From NCBI GenBank assembly GCA_021234155.1, contig JAJEKV010000324.1:62001-126000 (forward strand): a DNA stretch of 64,000 nucleotides, given 5' to 3'. Below, piece after piece: positions 1 through 11,690 of the stretch (positions within the stretch are counted from its first letter, which is position 1; the number at the start of each line of letters is the position of its first letter). The notes under the pieces were generated by a model. That model saw nothing but the letters and a program-made list of their open reading frames with translations, did not search any database and was not told the DNA's origin. The translations under genes were made by a program, and so were the position numbers. This DNA is from Isoetes taiwanensis. Lineage: Eukaryota; Streptophyta; Lycopodiopsida; Isoetales; Isoetaceae.

Positions 1-467
1 TAATTCGAAATGCTTTGTTAATTGTACATGAGTAATGTAGCAATTTGGATGTGTTTAATTGAGATGTGATGTAGCAATTTGGAGCATTTTGTCAAAATCA
101 ATTACTATATTGGTGTTGGTGCGCATGACTAGGTACCCGTGCTTTTTTCTAGGAATGCTGCAATAACACAATTTGAAGTGAAACTTGGATATACGTCTTT
201 TACCAAAAAGAAAAAAATGTATGAATGATCACCTATGCTTGCAAAAAAAGGCGATTAATGGAATCAATCGGAGATTGGATTGGTATTCTGGAGTGGGAGG
301 AGCCATTTATATAAGTAATATCATTTCATTTGCATAGTTGTCAATGTCTTATCGCAATTGATCTTCCTCACCTACTTTGGGCATCCATTACATCAGTTTC
401 TTATTTTCTCCTTTTTTCAACCTTCTTAATAGATCTTTTCTTCCTTCAAGCTTCTGGCTCAATTGTT
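1..467. other. AT-rich intergenic stretch, no gene seen
   Basis: I see no coding signal, tandem repeat or terminal repeat here. The short frames are uninterrupted only by chance. Confidence 0.5.
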
Positions 468-701
468 CTAATTCTGCAGGTATGTTTTTAGAGCATTCCA
501 TAAATCATGGATGTTCTCCTTCTGAACCTCATCGAGAAGAGATTCAACAACAGAAAGCCCAATTGTAGCCATAACCTTGTCATCCCCGCATTGCCAAGCA
601 TCAAGAACAGATTTGTTCTTGCCATCTGATGCAAGCTCGGGTGCTGGTGCGTGGCCACTGACAATTCCCCAAGCTCCTTCAGCCTTAAGAATGAGAGTCA
701 T
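468..701 (-). mobile_element. Ty1/copia gag remnant
   Basis: The minus-strand translation of about 77 residues resembles the middle of a copia-type gag polyprotein: an LDAWQCGDDKVMATIGLSVV block followed by a DLWNALKTYL block, the usual W...A...I...L / W..L..Y layout of that family. Only this piece is present, with no LTRs or pol region nearby. It is a fossil fragment. Confidence 0.55.
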
Positions 702-2533
702 TCTTCTCTTCTACCGGAAACCTGTGCCATCACACAACCGCCAGGGAAGGTAATCTGGTTGTAGCTTGCATCCTTCTCCATTGCTGCGTTGATCTTGAAT
801 CAATCTTAGCACACCTAATGAATCTAACAGATATTGTCATGAATGTTAGTAACATTGACTCATACAATTGGCTGGCTACAATCCTCAAAACATGTACATT
901 CAAATTCATACAGGCCTTACATAGTACAAAGACTTGTATAATTGTATATATATAGTAGATAGATAGATAGATATAGATAGATATATTACTTTTTGATTTC
1001 TCGGTCGGCAATCTCTGAATCATGCTTCTTCTGCATCTTCTATGCAATGTCATGGGACTTTCTTCTTTTGGAGTATTCTTCTTGGTTTATTGAGGGCCCA
1101 GAAAGAGACTGATGTTCTATATACCTCCCCTCCCCCTCCCCTGGGGCAATTTGAAGGGATTGAGAAAATTTGAAATTTTGCATCCTTTCTTAGCTTGAAA
1201 TTACACCAAGAGGAAACTGAAATGTCACACCTATAAGCATGCATTGGCGTCAAATATGATTTTATGAACCACACAAATTGAACTGCTCATCTCGTGCATG
1301 TTAGTGGCACATATCTTCAACCTCTTGTGAACAAACATAGACATACACAAATGTCTAATTCACAAGTATGTACAGAATTGAAGTGAATAAATGGGTTTTT
1401 ATCCTCTGCACGGATATGGGACCCAGATAGGACAACAGTGAACAGATATATTACTATCCAGGATTAAAAAACCCTTGTCCCGAAGGGTTATCGAGGAAAA
1501 AGCCGTAGCAGTAATAAGCATGTTGTTAAAATGTATAGTGATACATGTGAATGGAGCGTTGGAGGACACAACTAGGTGCGCATGTCGATCATCTCCTGGA
1601 GAGTCCCATTATCCCCACTAAATCCGTGTGCAATATCATATGAGTGCCTGATTAAGCAGAACCAACTCAACATAGCGCACCCTGATAGATCCAAATGCCA
1701 GGCTATGCTGGCACTCGTCGTCAATAACTCCAGCCTAGCAACACTAACAGAGCATGTCCTCTTGCATTTTTTGGGCCCATCTGCATGTTTTAATTCGGGG
1801 CGATGAGCATCTGTGCCAATGGACAGTGAGTCTACATTACTGTGCCCTGGGAATGATGACAGAAAAATTATTGTTTAGGAAGAATCACGAGAGTGATTAT
1901 GATACTAGGACATATGATATGGTGCACTTCATCTATCAAACCCAGGTGAAGAATTGTTTTTCATGGAGTGTATAACATAAGGAGAGAAAAGTACAACCTT
2001 ATAAGTATGCACTAAAATTATTAAGATGGTTGTTAAGTTTTGCAACCATGGTTATTATTTATGAGAATGGTTCTATTTAGGAAAATTATCTCGGTCGAAT
2101 AGTTTGGAACCAAGGCAATATTTAAAATGGAAAACTCCATTCTATTCGGCAGAGGAACTTGGCAGTTCCCTAACTGACAGAACTGTCCATATAAATATGC
2201 AAGGTGAAAACAGGTGTGCTGAGCTGAATCAAGTGATTGAGATAGGTCGATCAAGATAAACTTTGTTTCTACAATAATTTAAGCAATGCTCAATGATCAG
2301 AAAAAGTTTTGACATTAATTCAATGGTTAAGCTGAAGCCATTGACCATGTATTTGTCTAAGGTTTTATCTTATAGATTATTTCTTTGAATGAGTGTATGT
2401 TGGAAAACATTCACTAGAGTTGTGCACATAGATTGTATTGGGGAAGATTACAATAATAAAGGAGAAGTGCAAATCCTTTAAACATCCTAGATATTTTGCA
2501 TCCTAAAGTTGTTTCTAACTTGATAATTTCCCT
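702..2533. other. Intergenic, no gene recognised
   Basis: About 1.8 kb of AT-rich sequence. Apart from a small GATA microsatellite I see only short open frames without recognisable domains. Confidence 0.5.
955..984 (+). repeat. (GATA)n microsatellite
   Basis: A run of AGAT units with one imperfect joint, about 30 bases long. Confidence 0.8.
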
Positions 2534-2668
2534 CTTTTTTTTTGAAAGCATGGTCAGTGGGAATTGCACCTGCCCATGTCTCCCACCCAATGGTAGCCAA
2601 TGGGTTTTGAACCCTGATGGGATCACTCCAATCCAAGGCCTTACCACTAGACCACCACTGCGATGGGC
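2534..2668 (-). mobile_element. tRNA-derived SINE
   Basis: Read on the minus strand, the unit starts GCCCATCGCAGTGG and contains a box A-like GTGGTCTAGTGGTAAGG (complement of about 2639-2656), a box B-like GGGTTCAAAACCC (complement of 2602-2614) and ends in an A-run (T-run on + at 2534-2542). Internal pol III promoter plus A-tail is the standard plant SINE layout. I see no convincing target duplication. There is no acceptor stem, so it is not a tRNA gene. Confidence 0.65.
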
Positions 2669-3289
2669 TTTTTCTCACACTTCAGAGGTAAATGTATCCC
2701 AGGTACTGTTTTGGATCTCCCTCAAGCATGATATTGATCTGACTTTTGTAATGTGCAATTTTTACCAGTTATAAAGCCCCAACGACAAAGCTTGTCGAGT
2801 AAACATGTGTCGAGATACTGCTTTTGGTGATTGTGATCCTCCTTGGTTTATATCTGTATGCACGTATGCTCTCGCACATTCCATTTGAAGGGCCAATAAG
2901 CTCACTTCTCCTTCTATCAGGCTTTGAGGTGTTGTGGACCTATGGTCGTAGTACATGTGAGGTTTGAAAATCGAGGTTTGCCCTTACTAACCACCTTCTA
3001 AAAGTATATGAGATGACGTTCTATGGCAACCCTCTGTAGAGGCAAGAAACCGTCTCCTGTAGAAGTATTTGATATAGGACCGTGGGACTTGACTCCAAAT
3101 CCCCAGGCTAGAAAAGCTTTCTAAAACCACTCCAAGTCATTTTATGTGGCAAGTAATACGACCAGTCCCCAACCTCCCTCATATGGAAGAACGAGCTCCA
3201 CCAAGATCCTGAACAAGTGTGACTAGTGGGTTTAGGCATGAAGCTCTGCTTTATAATTGTTGTTTTGCATTGTATATAATGCCTTTCAG
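2669..3289. other. Intergenic, no gene recognised
   Basis: About 600 bp without recognisable coding or repeat structure. Confidence 0.45.
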
Positions 3290-3880
3290 TCTGCCATCAT
3301 TTGTTGCCGGTTAGAAGTGTCCCAAAATGTGACAGTAGTGAAGTCCAATCCCAGGTACTTGTAGGTGGAGGTACAACCTCCACATTTTGACCTTGATAAG
3401 CGGAGGGGGGCTGCCTTGGCTGACATGAAGATGAGGTGAGTAGCACCTTAATCTTAGCCAAATTCACGGGCATGCCAATGGCCTGGCAAAAAGTACCAAG
3501 GGCATCCAAATGCTATTGCTCCATGTCAGCTGGAGTGTAATCTAAGAGGTCCACATAGCTAGCATATTTGAGCTGTCGAATGTTATGGCGCATGCACTGA
3601 GCCCCTCCACCCCCATGTTGAACAAGCAAATCCTCTAGCTAATCAATGTATAGACCAAGCAAAGTCGTCAAAGCATCAATACAGGTCCTATCGGTGGTTT
3701 TTGCTATCTTCTATCGTGTGAAAATATGATCAATGGTGGAGTGTCTCGGTCTAAGTCTTGTCTCTATGAGGGCCTGAACCTCTACTTCGTCTGCCCATGC
3801 CATCAATTACTACTCCAGAATGCCAGCCATCAATTTTGCAAACAACGAGCTGACCATGATCGTGTGGTAGTTGGCTGAGC
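3290..3880 (-). mobile_element. LINE fragment (reverse transcriptase, TTCTA-tail family)
   Basis: The minus strand reads part of a LINE reverse transcriptase: a RPRHSTIDHIF block near 3740-3765, a YVDLLDYTPADME block (degenerate YADD region) near 3530-3570, and the thumb block LDALGTFCQAIGMPVNLAKI near 3450-3510. The same blocks, at about 60-70% similarity, occur in the plus-strand copy near 5.3-5.8 kb, so both belong to one family. It is truncated at both ends and has internal stops. Confidence 0.7.
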
Positions 3881-4375
3881 AGTTGTTACGTGTAAGAACT
3901 TTTACATAAATTAGTAGCCAAAGCATAAGAACAAGTCTAGTTATTATAAATAAACGTTAATTCCTCATGATTCTAGCTTCGTAGTTTCACCAATAGAAAT
4001 TCCAAACCATTTCCTACAGTCTGAAGAAGAAAGAACCACGCTCTAGTACCAATTATTACAATCCTCCCTGAATCCCTAACAAACATAAGAACTTTTACAC
4101 AAATCGGGAGCCACGACCTTCTCGCTTAACCAGTGGTTTGAAGCTGAGTGCAAAGAACACAAACACTGGTTCTGCCAAGTCACATGCCCTATTCTATGCC
4201 CCACCGCGACCAGACAATACCACACTTTCCTTAACGCTAGAAAGGCCAGCTACATTGTGGCCCATCAATAAGAAATATTCTTCCTCATGGAGCGTCATCC
4301 CAGGACCTTCTGGCGAAGAGTGCTCAGGAGGCCAGTGCTGCCCAAAGGAGACATCACCCCCAAGCTTATTTGCTT

Positions 4376-4876
4376 GCTTCATTGTCCAGGAACAAGCTTG
4401 TAGCTATTGCATCAATTCGCACGGGGTCCCACAGGCTACGAATTGAGACAGGTAGATGGGAGCGGCCGCAATTGCCGCGAGAAGCGAGACTATGTGCCTG
4501 TTGCCAGTTACAGGTTATTGAAGATGAAAGCCATACTCTTCTGAGTTGCCCTGCTTTTGAGATAGTCCGGAATCATTTTTTGACCTTAGCATTCCATTCC
4601 ACGCTTCCACAACTTCTCAAAGCACCATCTGTGCATGACTTGGCATTATACATACTTGAGGTTCTAGATAAACATCGGCAATTACTGAGCCCTCAGTAGT
4701 CATTATCTCTGCTTGTCTAGTATCATCATTACTGCAAAGGTTTTTCCCTTGAAAACCTTTCGAGGCAGGGGTTTTTTAATCCTAGTAGTAATGATTGTAC
4801 TAGCCCATTGTATGGGTCCCATGACCTATTGGTCTCCGTGGACGTTAAAAAACTATTCTATTCTATTCTATTCCGA
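4376..4876 (+). mobile_element. Nested LINE 3' fragment of the same family
   Basis: This segment holds only the LINE C-terminus (RLRIETGRW, then a cysteine/histidine block RLCACCQLQVIEDESHTLLS at about 4480-4550), the 3'UTR motif with CGAGGCAGGGGTTTTTTAAT and TTGGTCTCCGTGGACG, and a short TTCTA tail ending near 4873. It sits exactly where the surrounding LINE should pass from its linker (LPKGDITPKL) to its RT start (EQWGQYLEQLYN). It is therefore a 5'-truncated copy that inserted into a relative. Confidence 0.65.
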
Positions 4877-6998
4877 GCAATGGGGACAATATTTAGAGCA
4901 GCTCTACAATCTTGAGGGTGCACAGGCATCATTACCTTCGCAGCAGGGCCCGGTGCTGGAAATCACAGAGGCAGAGGTAGCGCAGGGGCTGCAGCGACTA
5001 GCTAACGGAAAAGCGCCAGATCTCGACAGCATATAGGCAGAGTTACTCAAGTGGGCAGGACTATGCATGGCACAGGTACTAACTGCCATGTTCAATAGGG
5101 CATAGCAGAAAGGTTTTTTCCCGCAATGGACCACTATTAGAGTTGTCCCAATCTACAAGACAGGAGCCCCACACTGCCCGGCAATTACCGAAGCATCTTG
5201 ATCAGCTCAGTAGTGTTTGCGAAGCTTCTCATCGGGATCCTCGAGCAGCAGTTGATAAGATGGGTAAAGGCAACGGAAGTACGAGCGCTCACCAGGTAGG
5301 ATTTAGGCCAAGACACTCAACCATTGATCACATCTTCATGCTGCAGACTTTGGTTGAGGACAGCAGAAACCGTCGACAAGACCTGTATTGCTGCTTTGTA
5401 GACTTCGCTAAGGCTTTTAACACGGTGCCTCATGTAAAACTGTGGACAAGATTGCAACAGATGGAGATCCCGGCGGAACTACAGAACATGGTGGTCCGCC
5501 AAAGATGCCCTCTCTCTCCCACACTATTTAACCTGTACATTGATCAGTTAAAGAGATAGCTTACTGACAATGGAGGCAATAGAGCTCAACCTTCTATACC
5601 AGATCACCTGGCAGCTGATTATGTTGATAATGTGGACCTCTTGGCTCACACTCAGGCGAACATGCAATGCCATCTCCATGCCCTGGATACATTTTGCCAG
5701 ACAACTGACATGCGTGTCAACTTGGCCAAGACCAAGGTGGTCACCATATCGTCCCCACACCAATCAAGGGCCCCAACCCTCATTTATTGTGGCCAAACTA
5801 TCAAAGTGGTATCCACTTACAATATTTGGGAATGGAGTTCTCGTCTACCATGAACTGGAACAATTCCATCCGGTTACAAGCCGCAGCGGGTTGGAAGGCA
5901 CTCTATGCAATGCAGAACAACAGCCACAAGGCGAAGCTATATGATTGGGCCCACTAGTTGCACCTATTCAGAGTACTAATGGAACCCGTGCTTTCATATG
6001 AGGTCAAGGTTGGGGCTTGGTGGTTTCCCTCGCCACTTGGAATGACTTGGAGCAAGTGCAGAAAGCTTTCTTGGCACAGGCCCTGGGGATAAAATCCACA
6101 GTCCTATACCAGATACTACTGCAGGAGACATGCTTCTTGCCTCTTCAGAGGGGAGCCCTTGACAGACACATCATCTACTTCCAGAAGGTGGTTAGTCTAG
6201 ACGATACTCGCCTCCCTAACCTCGCTTATACCGTGGCAATAGGGCCTCAACACCTAAAGGCCTTATGGCAGGAAAAGAGAGCTCAGTGGCTGGCTAGATG
6301 AAATGTGCAGGGGCACAGGTGCATCTGCATGCAAACGGAGGCAGGCTGCCATAGGCTCAGACAGTACCTTAATATATGCTTCCTTAGCAAGCTATAGGAT
6401 GCTAGCACCCTTAAACAAGTCAAGACGGCACATTACCAATGCCACATAAATTCCATGTTGGAGCAGGGCTCACAATGCTATATGCGCACTGATCTACCCA
6501 TGAAAAAGCACAGATCCATTGCCTCTATTCGCACAGGTGTACATCATCTCAGGATTGAGACGGGGAGATGGATTGATATCCACGCCATGAGAGGATTTGT
6601 CAACACTGCCAAGTTGGAGCTGTGGAAGACAAATATCATAGCCTTCAGAGATGTCTGGCATATGATGACATTCGGACACGCTATAGTGAGCTGGCCCGGC
6701 CTGGCTAGTCCTTGCATGATATATTGAGCACGGCCTTCAGAGCGGATGCTAGCATCATACCTTCAAGAGCTCATGGATCGCCGGGATCAACTCGGTCCTC
6801 GGGTACCTGCCTGATATATGTACATCTTTCTTTCCCTTCATGATAGATGCCTTTACAGTTTGAGAGGACTCTTATTCCTGTCATGGTCTTTCCCCCGAAA
6901 ACACTTCAGGGCGGGGGTTTTTTAACCTGGGCAGTAATACATTTGATGCGCCTCATTTTCGGGTCCCATAGGTCGATTGGTCTCCGTGGACGATAAAA

Positions 6999-7101
6999 AC
7001 TCTATTCTATTCTATTCTATTCTATTCTATTCTATTCTATTCTATTCTATTCTATTCTATTCTATTCTATTCTATTCTATTCTATTCTATTCTATTCTAT
7101 T
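6999..7101 (+). repeat. (TTCTA)n LINE tail
   Basis: About 20 uninterrupted TTCTA pentamers immediately after the LINE 3'UTR, replacing the usual poly-A tail. Confidence 0.9.
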
Positions 7102-8409
7102 TTTATTCAAAAGAGCTTTCCACTTAACCGGGCCACTAAGCTAGCAATATTCAGGCTGGAACATAAAGACTATAAGGCATATCTGACAATCAGCATCCTC
7201 TTGTAACTCCTCCCTCGAGCTAGCAGTCCTCTTTGACCCCTTTTCACTCTTTTTTCCATTGCTCTCTCATACGGATGAACCAAAAGAAGGGTGGCTTCGA
7301 AACTAGATTTCAAGCCGGTTCTAGAAAAGTAAAATTCACCCAAATAGGACCTCTGTTTGAGATGATATCGCCAATCGAAGTTCATATTCTATTTATGTAA
7401 ATCTCTGCGACTTTAACCTTCTTTGCCTTTGCCTTTGCCTCTGTCTTTTCCTTTTCCTTTTGTTCCTCATGACATATATACTAGCTGTATATGGTTTTGC
7501 TTATTGCATAATCATATTGGCCAGCCACTCCCCTGATCTCATTATTAGATGTTAACTGTAAGCCATATCAATTCCTTCCCTTATCGTCCTCGATCAAGAA
7601 ATTAGATAGCAAAATTATCATAGCCAAATCTCCATGTTTACGACCATGATTGAGTCCACAATCAGAAATAATCAAATCCAACCCTTTAGGCTAAAAATTT
7701 CCATAATCAAGTTCATCATTACAACTCTAGTTGAGTCCACAACTAGAAATATTCAAATCCAGCCCTTTAGATTAAGAATTTCCATAACCAATTCCATGGC
7801 TACGACCCTAGTTGAGTTCACAACTAGAAATATTCAAGTCCTACCCTTAAAGGCTAAAAATTTTCAAATCCAGCCCTTTAGGCTAAAAATCTCTACAAGA
7901 CCAACTACTTTACAGCAATCAATATAGCAATCACATGCACTCACAAGCATCCCTTTACCTTATAATCGCAAACATCTAAAATCTTAGGTTGCTCCATGCA
8001 TCTGTAAAACGTAATAATATTTCCCAAAATAATTTCCTATATGACAATCCCATGTCCTGCGATAACTCAATAAGCAATGTTTAGACTAGAAAACCCATCC
8101 AGGTTTATGTGGCCCTTATTGTTTACTGCTTATGCCATTAACTGCATCATGTTCTCATATTGTTCTTTACGGGCTTCTACATACTCAGAAGCAATACAAT
8201 ACATAAACACCAATAACAACAATAACTACGTCGAAGGGTAGTGATAATCCATCTATCCATCATATCAAATCTTATATTATAATGTTATACCGTAATTCTT
8301 GGATTGGATCAAGCCCTAATTTGAATGTTCGAGATCATCTGAGTGCATCCAAAGGCCGAGATTTATTGAACGACTTACCATCACCATGATTGGTCGTACT
8401 TTGATCTCT
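7102..8409. other. Non-coding, contains a dispersed repeat
   Basis: No gene recognised. The part at about 7480-7930 belongs to a repeat family also present at 29.1-29.4 kb; the remainder is AT-rich and featureless. Confidence 0.5.
7480..7930 (+). repeat. Dispersed repeat with CCCTTTAGGCTAAAA units
   Basis: Shares CCATATCAATTCC, TCGTCCTCGATCAAGAA and several TCCAGCCCTTTAGGCTAAAA units with 29140-29403. The units here are more diverged and interleaved with TTGAGTCCACAATCAGAAAT segments. It probably comes from the untranslated part of an unidentified retroelement. Confidence 0.55.
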
Positions 8410-10235
8410 TAAGGGGAAAGGGTAAAGGAAAAAGGGGGGAAAGGAAAAGGGAAGAGACAAAAGAGAATGCGAAGGGCGAAAAGGCACGGGAAAAGGGAGA
8501 AAAGCAAAGGGAAAATGGTGGGGATAAGAGAAGAGAAAAAGGCATGAAAAAATGAAAAGGGAAAGAAGAAAGAAAATGGAAGGGGGAAAAGATACCTGGA
8601 GAAAGGGCACGAGGGAAAAGGGAAGAGATAAAGTGGTAAAGGGAAGAGGAAAGGGCACGGGAAAAAAGGAAGAAGGAAAGATTGAAGAAAGAGAAAAAGG
8701 GAGGAGAAAAAAAGCATGGAAAAAGGGAAGAAAAAAAGGGCATTGGGAAAAGGGAGAAGAGCGTTGAAGAAAAGAGGAAAAGGAAGGGAAAATGGCATAG
8801 GAAAAGGAAAAGGAAAAGGAAAAGGAAAAGGAAAAGGAAAAGGAAAAGGAAAAGGAAAAGGAAAAGGAAAAGGAAAAGGAAAAGGAAAAGGAAAAGGAAA
8901 AGGAAAAGGAAAAGGAAAAGGAAAAAAAAAAGAGAGAGGAAATGGAGGAAAAAAGTGCATCGAGAAAAGGGGGAAGGGTAAAAGGTTGGGAAAATGAGGA
9001 AGAGGGAAGGGAAAAGGGAGAACAAGAAAAGGATGAGGAGAAGGGAAGAAATAAGGAAATTGAGAAGAAAGAAAAAAGGAAAGGAAAAGGGGAAAAGGAA
9101 AAAAAAAAAAAGGCATGAGAAAAAGGGAAAAGGTAAACAAGAAAAGGGAAGGGGAAAGGGCATGAGATAAAAGGGAAGAGGAAAAATGATGGAGAAATAG
9201 AAAAAAAGAAAAGGAAAAAAGGGGGGAAGAGAGAAAGGGTGGAAAAAGATATGATTTTAGAGGAAAATGAATATAGGAAAATAAGAAAAGAAAACAAATG
9301 TGGAAAGGCATGGGAAAAGGGAAAAGGGAAAAGGAAAAGGAAAGAAAGGAAAACGGGCACGAGGAAAGGATCGGGAAAGGAGAAAAATAGGAAAAAAATC
9401 CATTAGGAAAGGGAAAAGGGAAGGGAAGCGGGGGAGCGAGGGAAAAGGGGAAGAAAACATGGGAAAAGGAAAAGAGAAAAAAAAAGGAAGAAGGAAGGGG
9501 GAAAAGAAGAAAAAATCGCACAAGAAAAAGAGAAGTGGGAAAGGGTGGGAAAAGGAGGAAAAGGAAAGCACAGGAAAAATAGAAAGAAGAAAGGGGTGGA
9601 AAAAAAGGGAAGGGAAAAAGGGCGTAAGAGAAGAGAAATGGAAAAGAAAAAAGGAGAGAAAAGGGAAAAAGGGGCAGAGGGTACGGGAAAAAGGAAAAGA
9701 GGAAAATAGGAAAAGGGAAGAGAAAAAGAGAACATAGAAAAAGGGAAGGGAGAAAGGGTGAGGAGATGGGAAAAGGGAAGGTATAAAGGGCATGAAAAAC
9801 GGGAGAGGAAAAAGAAAAAGGGCACCCAACAAAAGGAAGATTTTAAAGGCTGGGAAATGGAGGAAAAGATAAGGGAAAATAGGCATGGAAAAAAGTGAAA
9901 GACTAAAAGATTGAGGAAAAGGGAAGGCATGGAAAAAGGATGGGGAAAAGAGAAGGCATGGAAAAAGGTGAAGGGAAAGGGAGAAGGGCATGGAAAAAGG
10001 AGAAGAAGGAAAGGGTGGGGAAAGGAGGAAAAGGAAAGGGAAAAAGGTTCAGAAAAAAAAAGGAAGAGGGAAAGGAAGGAAAGGGGTGGGGAAACAAGGA
10101 AACATATGCGAAAAAACGGGAAAAAACGGGAAAAAACTGAAAAGAAAAAGAAAAGTGTATAGAAAATAAGGAAAAGTGAAATACGGGATAGCAAAAGGGA
10201 AAGGGAAACAGAAAGGGAAAGGTTAGAGTTTTTCT
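8410..10235 (+). repeat. 1.8 kb polypurine tract (GGAAAA-based)
   Basis: The plus strand is almost entirely A and G, with scattered GCATGG or GGCACGGG interruptions. The basic unit is GGAAAA. The long frames on both strands (Phe/Leu/Ser/Pro-rich on minus, Lys/Gly/Arg-rich on plus) follow from the base composition and are not genes. Confidence 0.9.
8799..8926 (+). repeat. Pure (GGAAAA)n hexamer core
   Basis: About 21 uninterrupted GGAAAA units form the homogeneous core of the larger polypurine tract. Confidence 0.9.
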
Positions 10236-11370
10236 CACTACAGCCAAAAACATTTATAGGCTCTCAACTTACGCCCAGCAACGCTGGGTACCATTACTAG
10301 TACAATAATAAGTCGGTACCTTAATAAAGCTACGGCTAGGGCCTCCAGGTAGAACAAGCCGAGTTATGGCAATGACTGGGCTTCTATCCGCCACTCCTGT
10401 GCATACTTTGCAGATAGGCTAAATCAAGCTCTGTCGTGATTGTAAGGGGATCAGTTATAGCAAACTTTTGAAGGCCTAGACGCTCTAAGAAACTCTTACG
10501 TTCATGCTGAACATGATTTAAATTGATCTTAGAAGCTCTTGTGCATTCCTCAGTCTTATACAAATGTTTAAGGCTGAAATATTTCTTATATGATTTTATA
10601 CATGACTTTTTGTTGTGTTTATGACTTGAATAGCATGAACACAGTCTTATTTACTTGACCTTTATATCAATGAAAATTTCCTACTAAGTTGTTGAAAGAA
10701 TGATTTGACATCATTCAAGCATTTTTCAATTGCAAAACATTGTCACAGAGATATGTTTCTTGATCCAAATTACTATATTATCATTTGCATATAATCTTAG
10801 ATCCCACTAAAACCTATGCCAATGGAAATCACTCAAAACTTCCTTATAGAACTCAAGTTATAAAAAATGGCTTGCTATTTTTCTGTTACAATCACTGACA
10901 AAAATTTTCATCCCACTCTGAACTCATTTTCATGCATCACTCCAGATCCAAATCACACCAAGTTTTTTGCCACATATTCTTAAAACGTTTCTCTGATAGT
11001 CACATCAAGAATCACCAAAAAGGTTTAGTAGATCTCGAGATATTCTCATTTGAGTGAGTAGACCATTTTTTGTCTCAGGGAAGTGTGTTGGCCAAATTTT
11101 TAGTTTGAACCTGATTTGCTCAGTGATCCCAGATTCAAATTGAGCCAAGTTGTTTCCCACATCTCACCACAACTTTTCTCTGATTGTTCCTCTAAAAATC
11201 ATTGGAAAAGGATTATTGCTTCTCGAGATATTCATGTCTGCGTTCAATTGCCTCATTTTCCTTCAGGGATCTTAAAGTATTTGATATTTTCTTGCAAATC
11301 TGGCACCAAGATTGGTTGCCCTAAGCAACTTGGAGGTTCTAACCACAGAGGTTGATCCAAGTCCCAGGTT
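10236..11370. other. Non-coding, contains an imperfect duplication
   Basis: No gene recognised. Two segments near 10945-11070 and 11125-11245 share an ordered set of words (CAGATTCAAATTGAGCCAAG / CAGATCCAAATCACACCAAG, TTTCTCTGAT, TCTCGAGATATTC), which suggests an old tandem duplication or retroelement leader sequence. Confidence 0.45.
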
Positions 11371-11690
11371 TTGGGTCAACATTATGGAGGTTCTACCGAG
11401 ATCTCTCCCCTAGTAGAGATTACTCGAATGGCTTCTCACAATCAAGGTTTATCTTTTTCGATTGGAGTATATATACCTATTCCTTTACCAACCTTTGACG
11501 ATTCAAAAGAACCAGATGTGTTCTTGGCACAATTTGAAAGATATTATAAGGATATGGTTACAAGAAAGGGAAAAACTGTGGGTAAAAGCATGTTGTGCTG
11601 TTCCAATTCGGCTGTCGCCTCTACCCCCCCAAAATGCGGTCGTGCATCCGCCACTTTTGTGGTATGAAAGTATAATTATGGCACCACTTA
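11371..11690 (+). mobile_element. LTR-retrotransposon gag-like remnant
   Basis: The translation includes PLPTFDDSKEPDVFLAQFER followed by YYKDM, a typical start of a gag capsid region, and then further gag-like sequence (LLWYESII) up to about 11690. No LTRs or pol are attached. It is a fossil fragment next to the start of the transposase gene. Confidence 0.45.

Larger units (their letters stand above)
4095..7101 (+). mobile_element. LINE, 5'-truncated, with (TTCTA)n tail
   Basis: A plus-strand LINE. The endonuclease-to-RT linker (WFEAECKEHKHWF, then RTFWRRVLRRPVLPKGDITP) lies at about 4125-4366. The RT follows from 4877: EAEVAQGLQRLANGKAPD, then FVDFAKAFNTVPH near 5400, QRCPLSPTLFNLYID near 5505 and LAKTKVVTISS near 5730. 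A C-terminal IRTGVHHLRIETGRW block lies near 6520. A 3'UTR motif (GGGGGTTTTTTAACCTGGGC, then TTGGTCTCCGTGGACGATAAAA) precedes about 20 TTCTA units. The endonuclease is missing and stops and frame changes are frequent. Another LINE copy is inserted between linker and RT. Confidence 0.75.

Noticed and set aside
2534-2668. tRNA gene
   Set aside because: Box A and box B are present, but there is no acceptor or anticodon stem; an A-tail marks it as a SINE.
8335-10250. Long open frames of 240-370 codons on both strands
   Set aside because: They arise because a purine-only strand contains few stop codons; the translations are low-complexity and occur in all frames.
11580-11600. GGGTAAAAGCATG as a terminal repeat of the first composite element, similar to the MITE TIR
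   Set aside because: It lies within a gag-like segment that continues past it, and no matching inverted copy was found near 25.5 kb.
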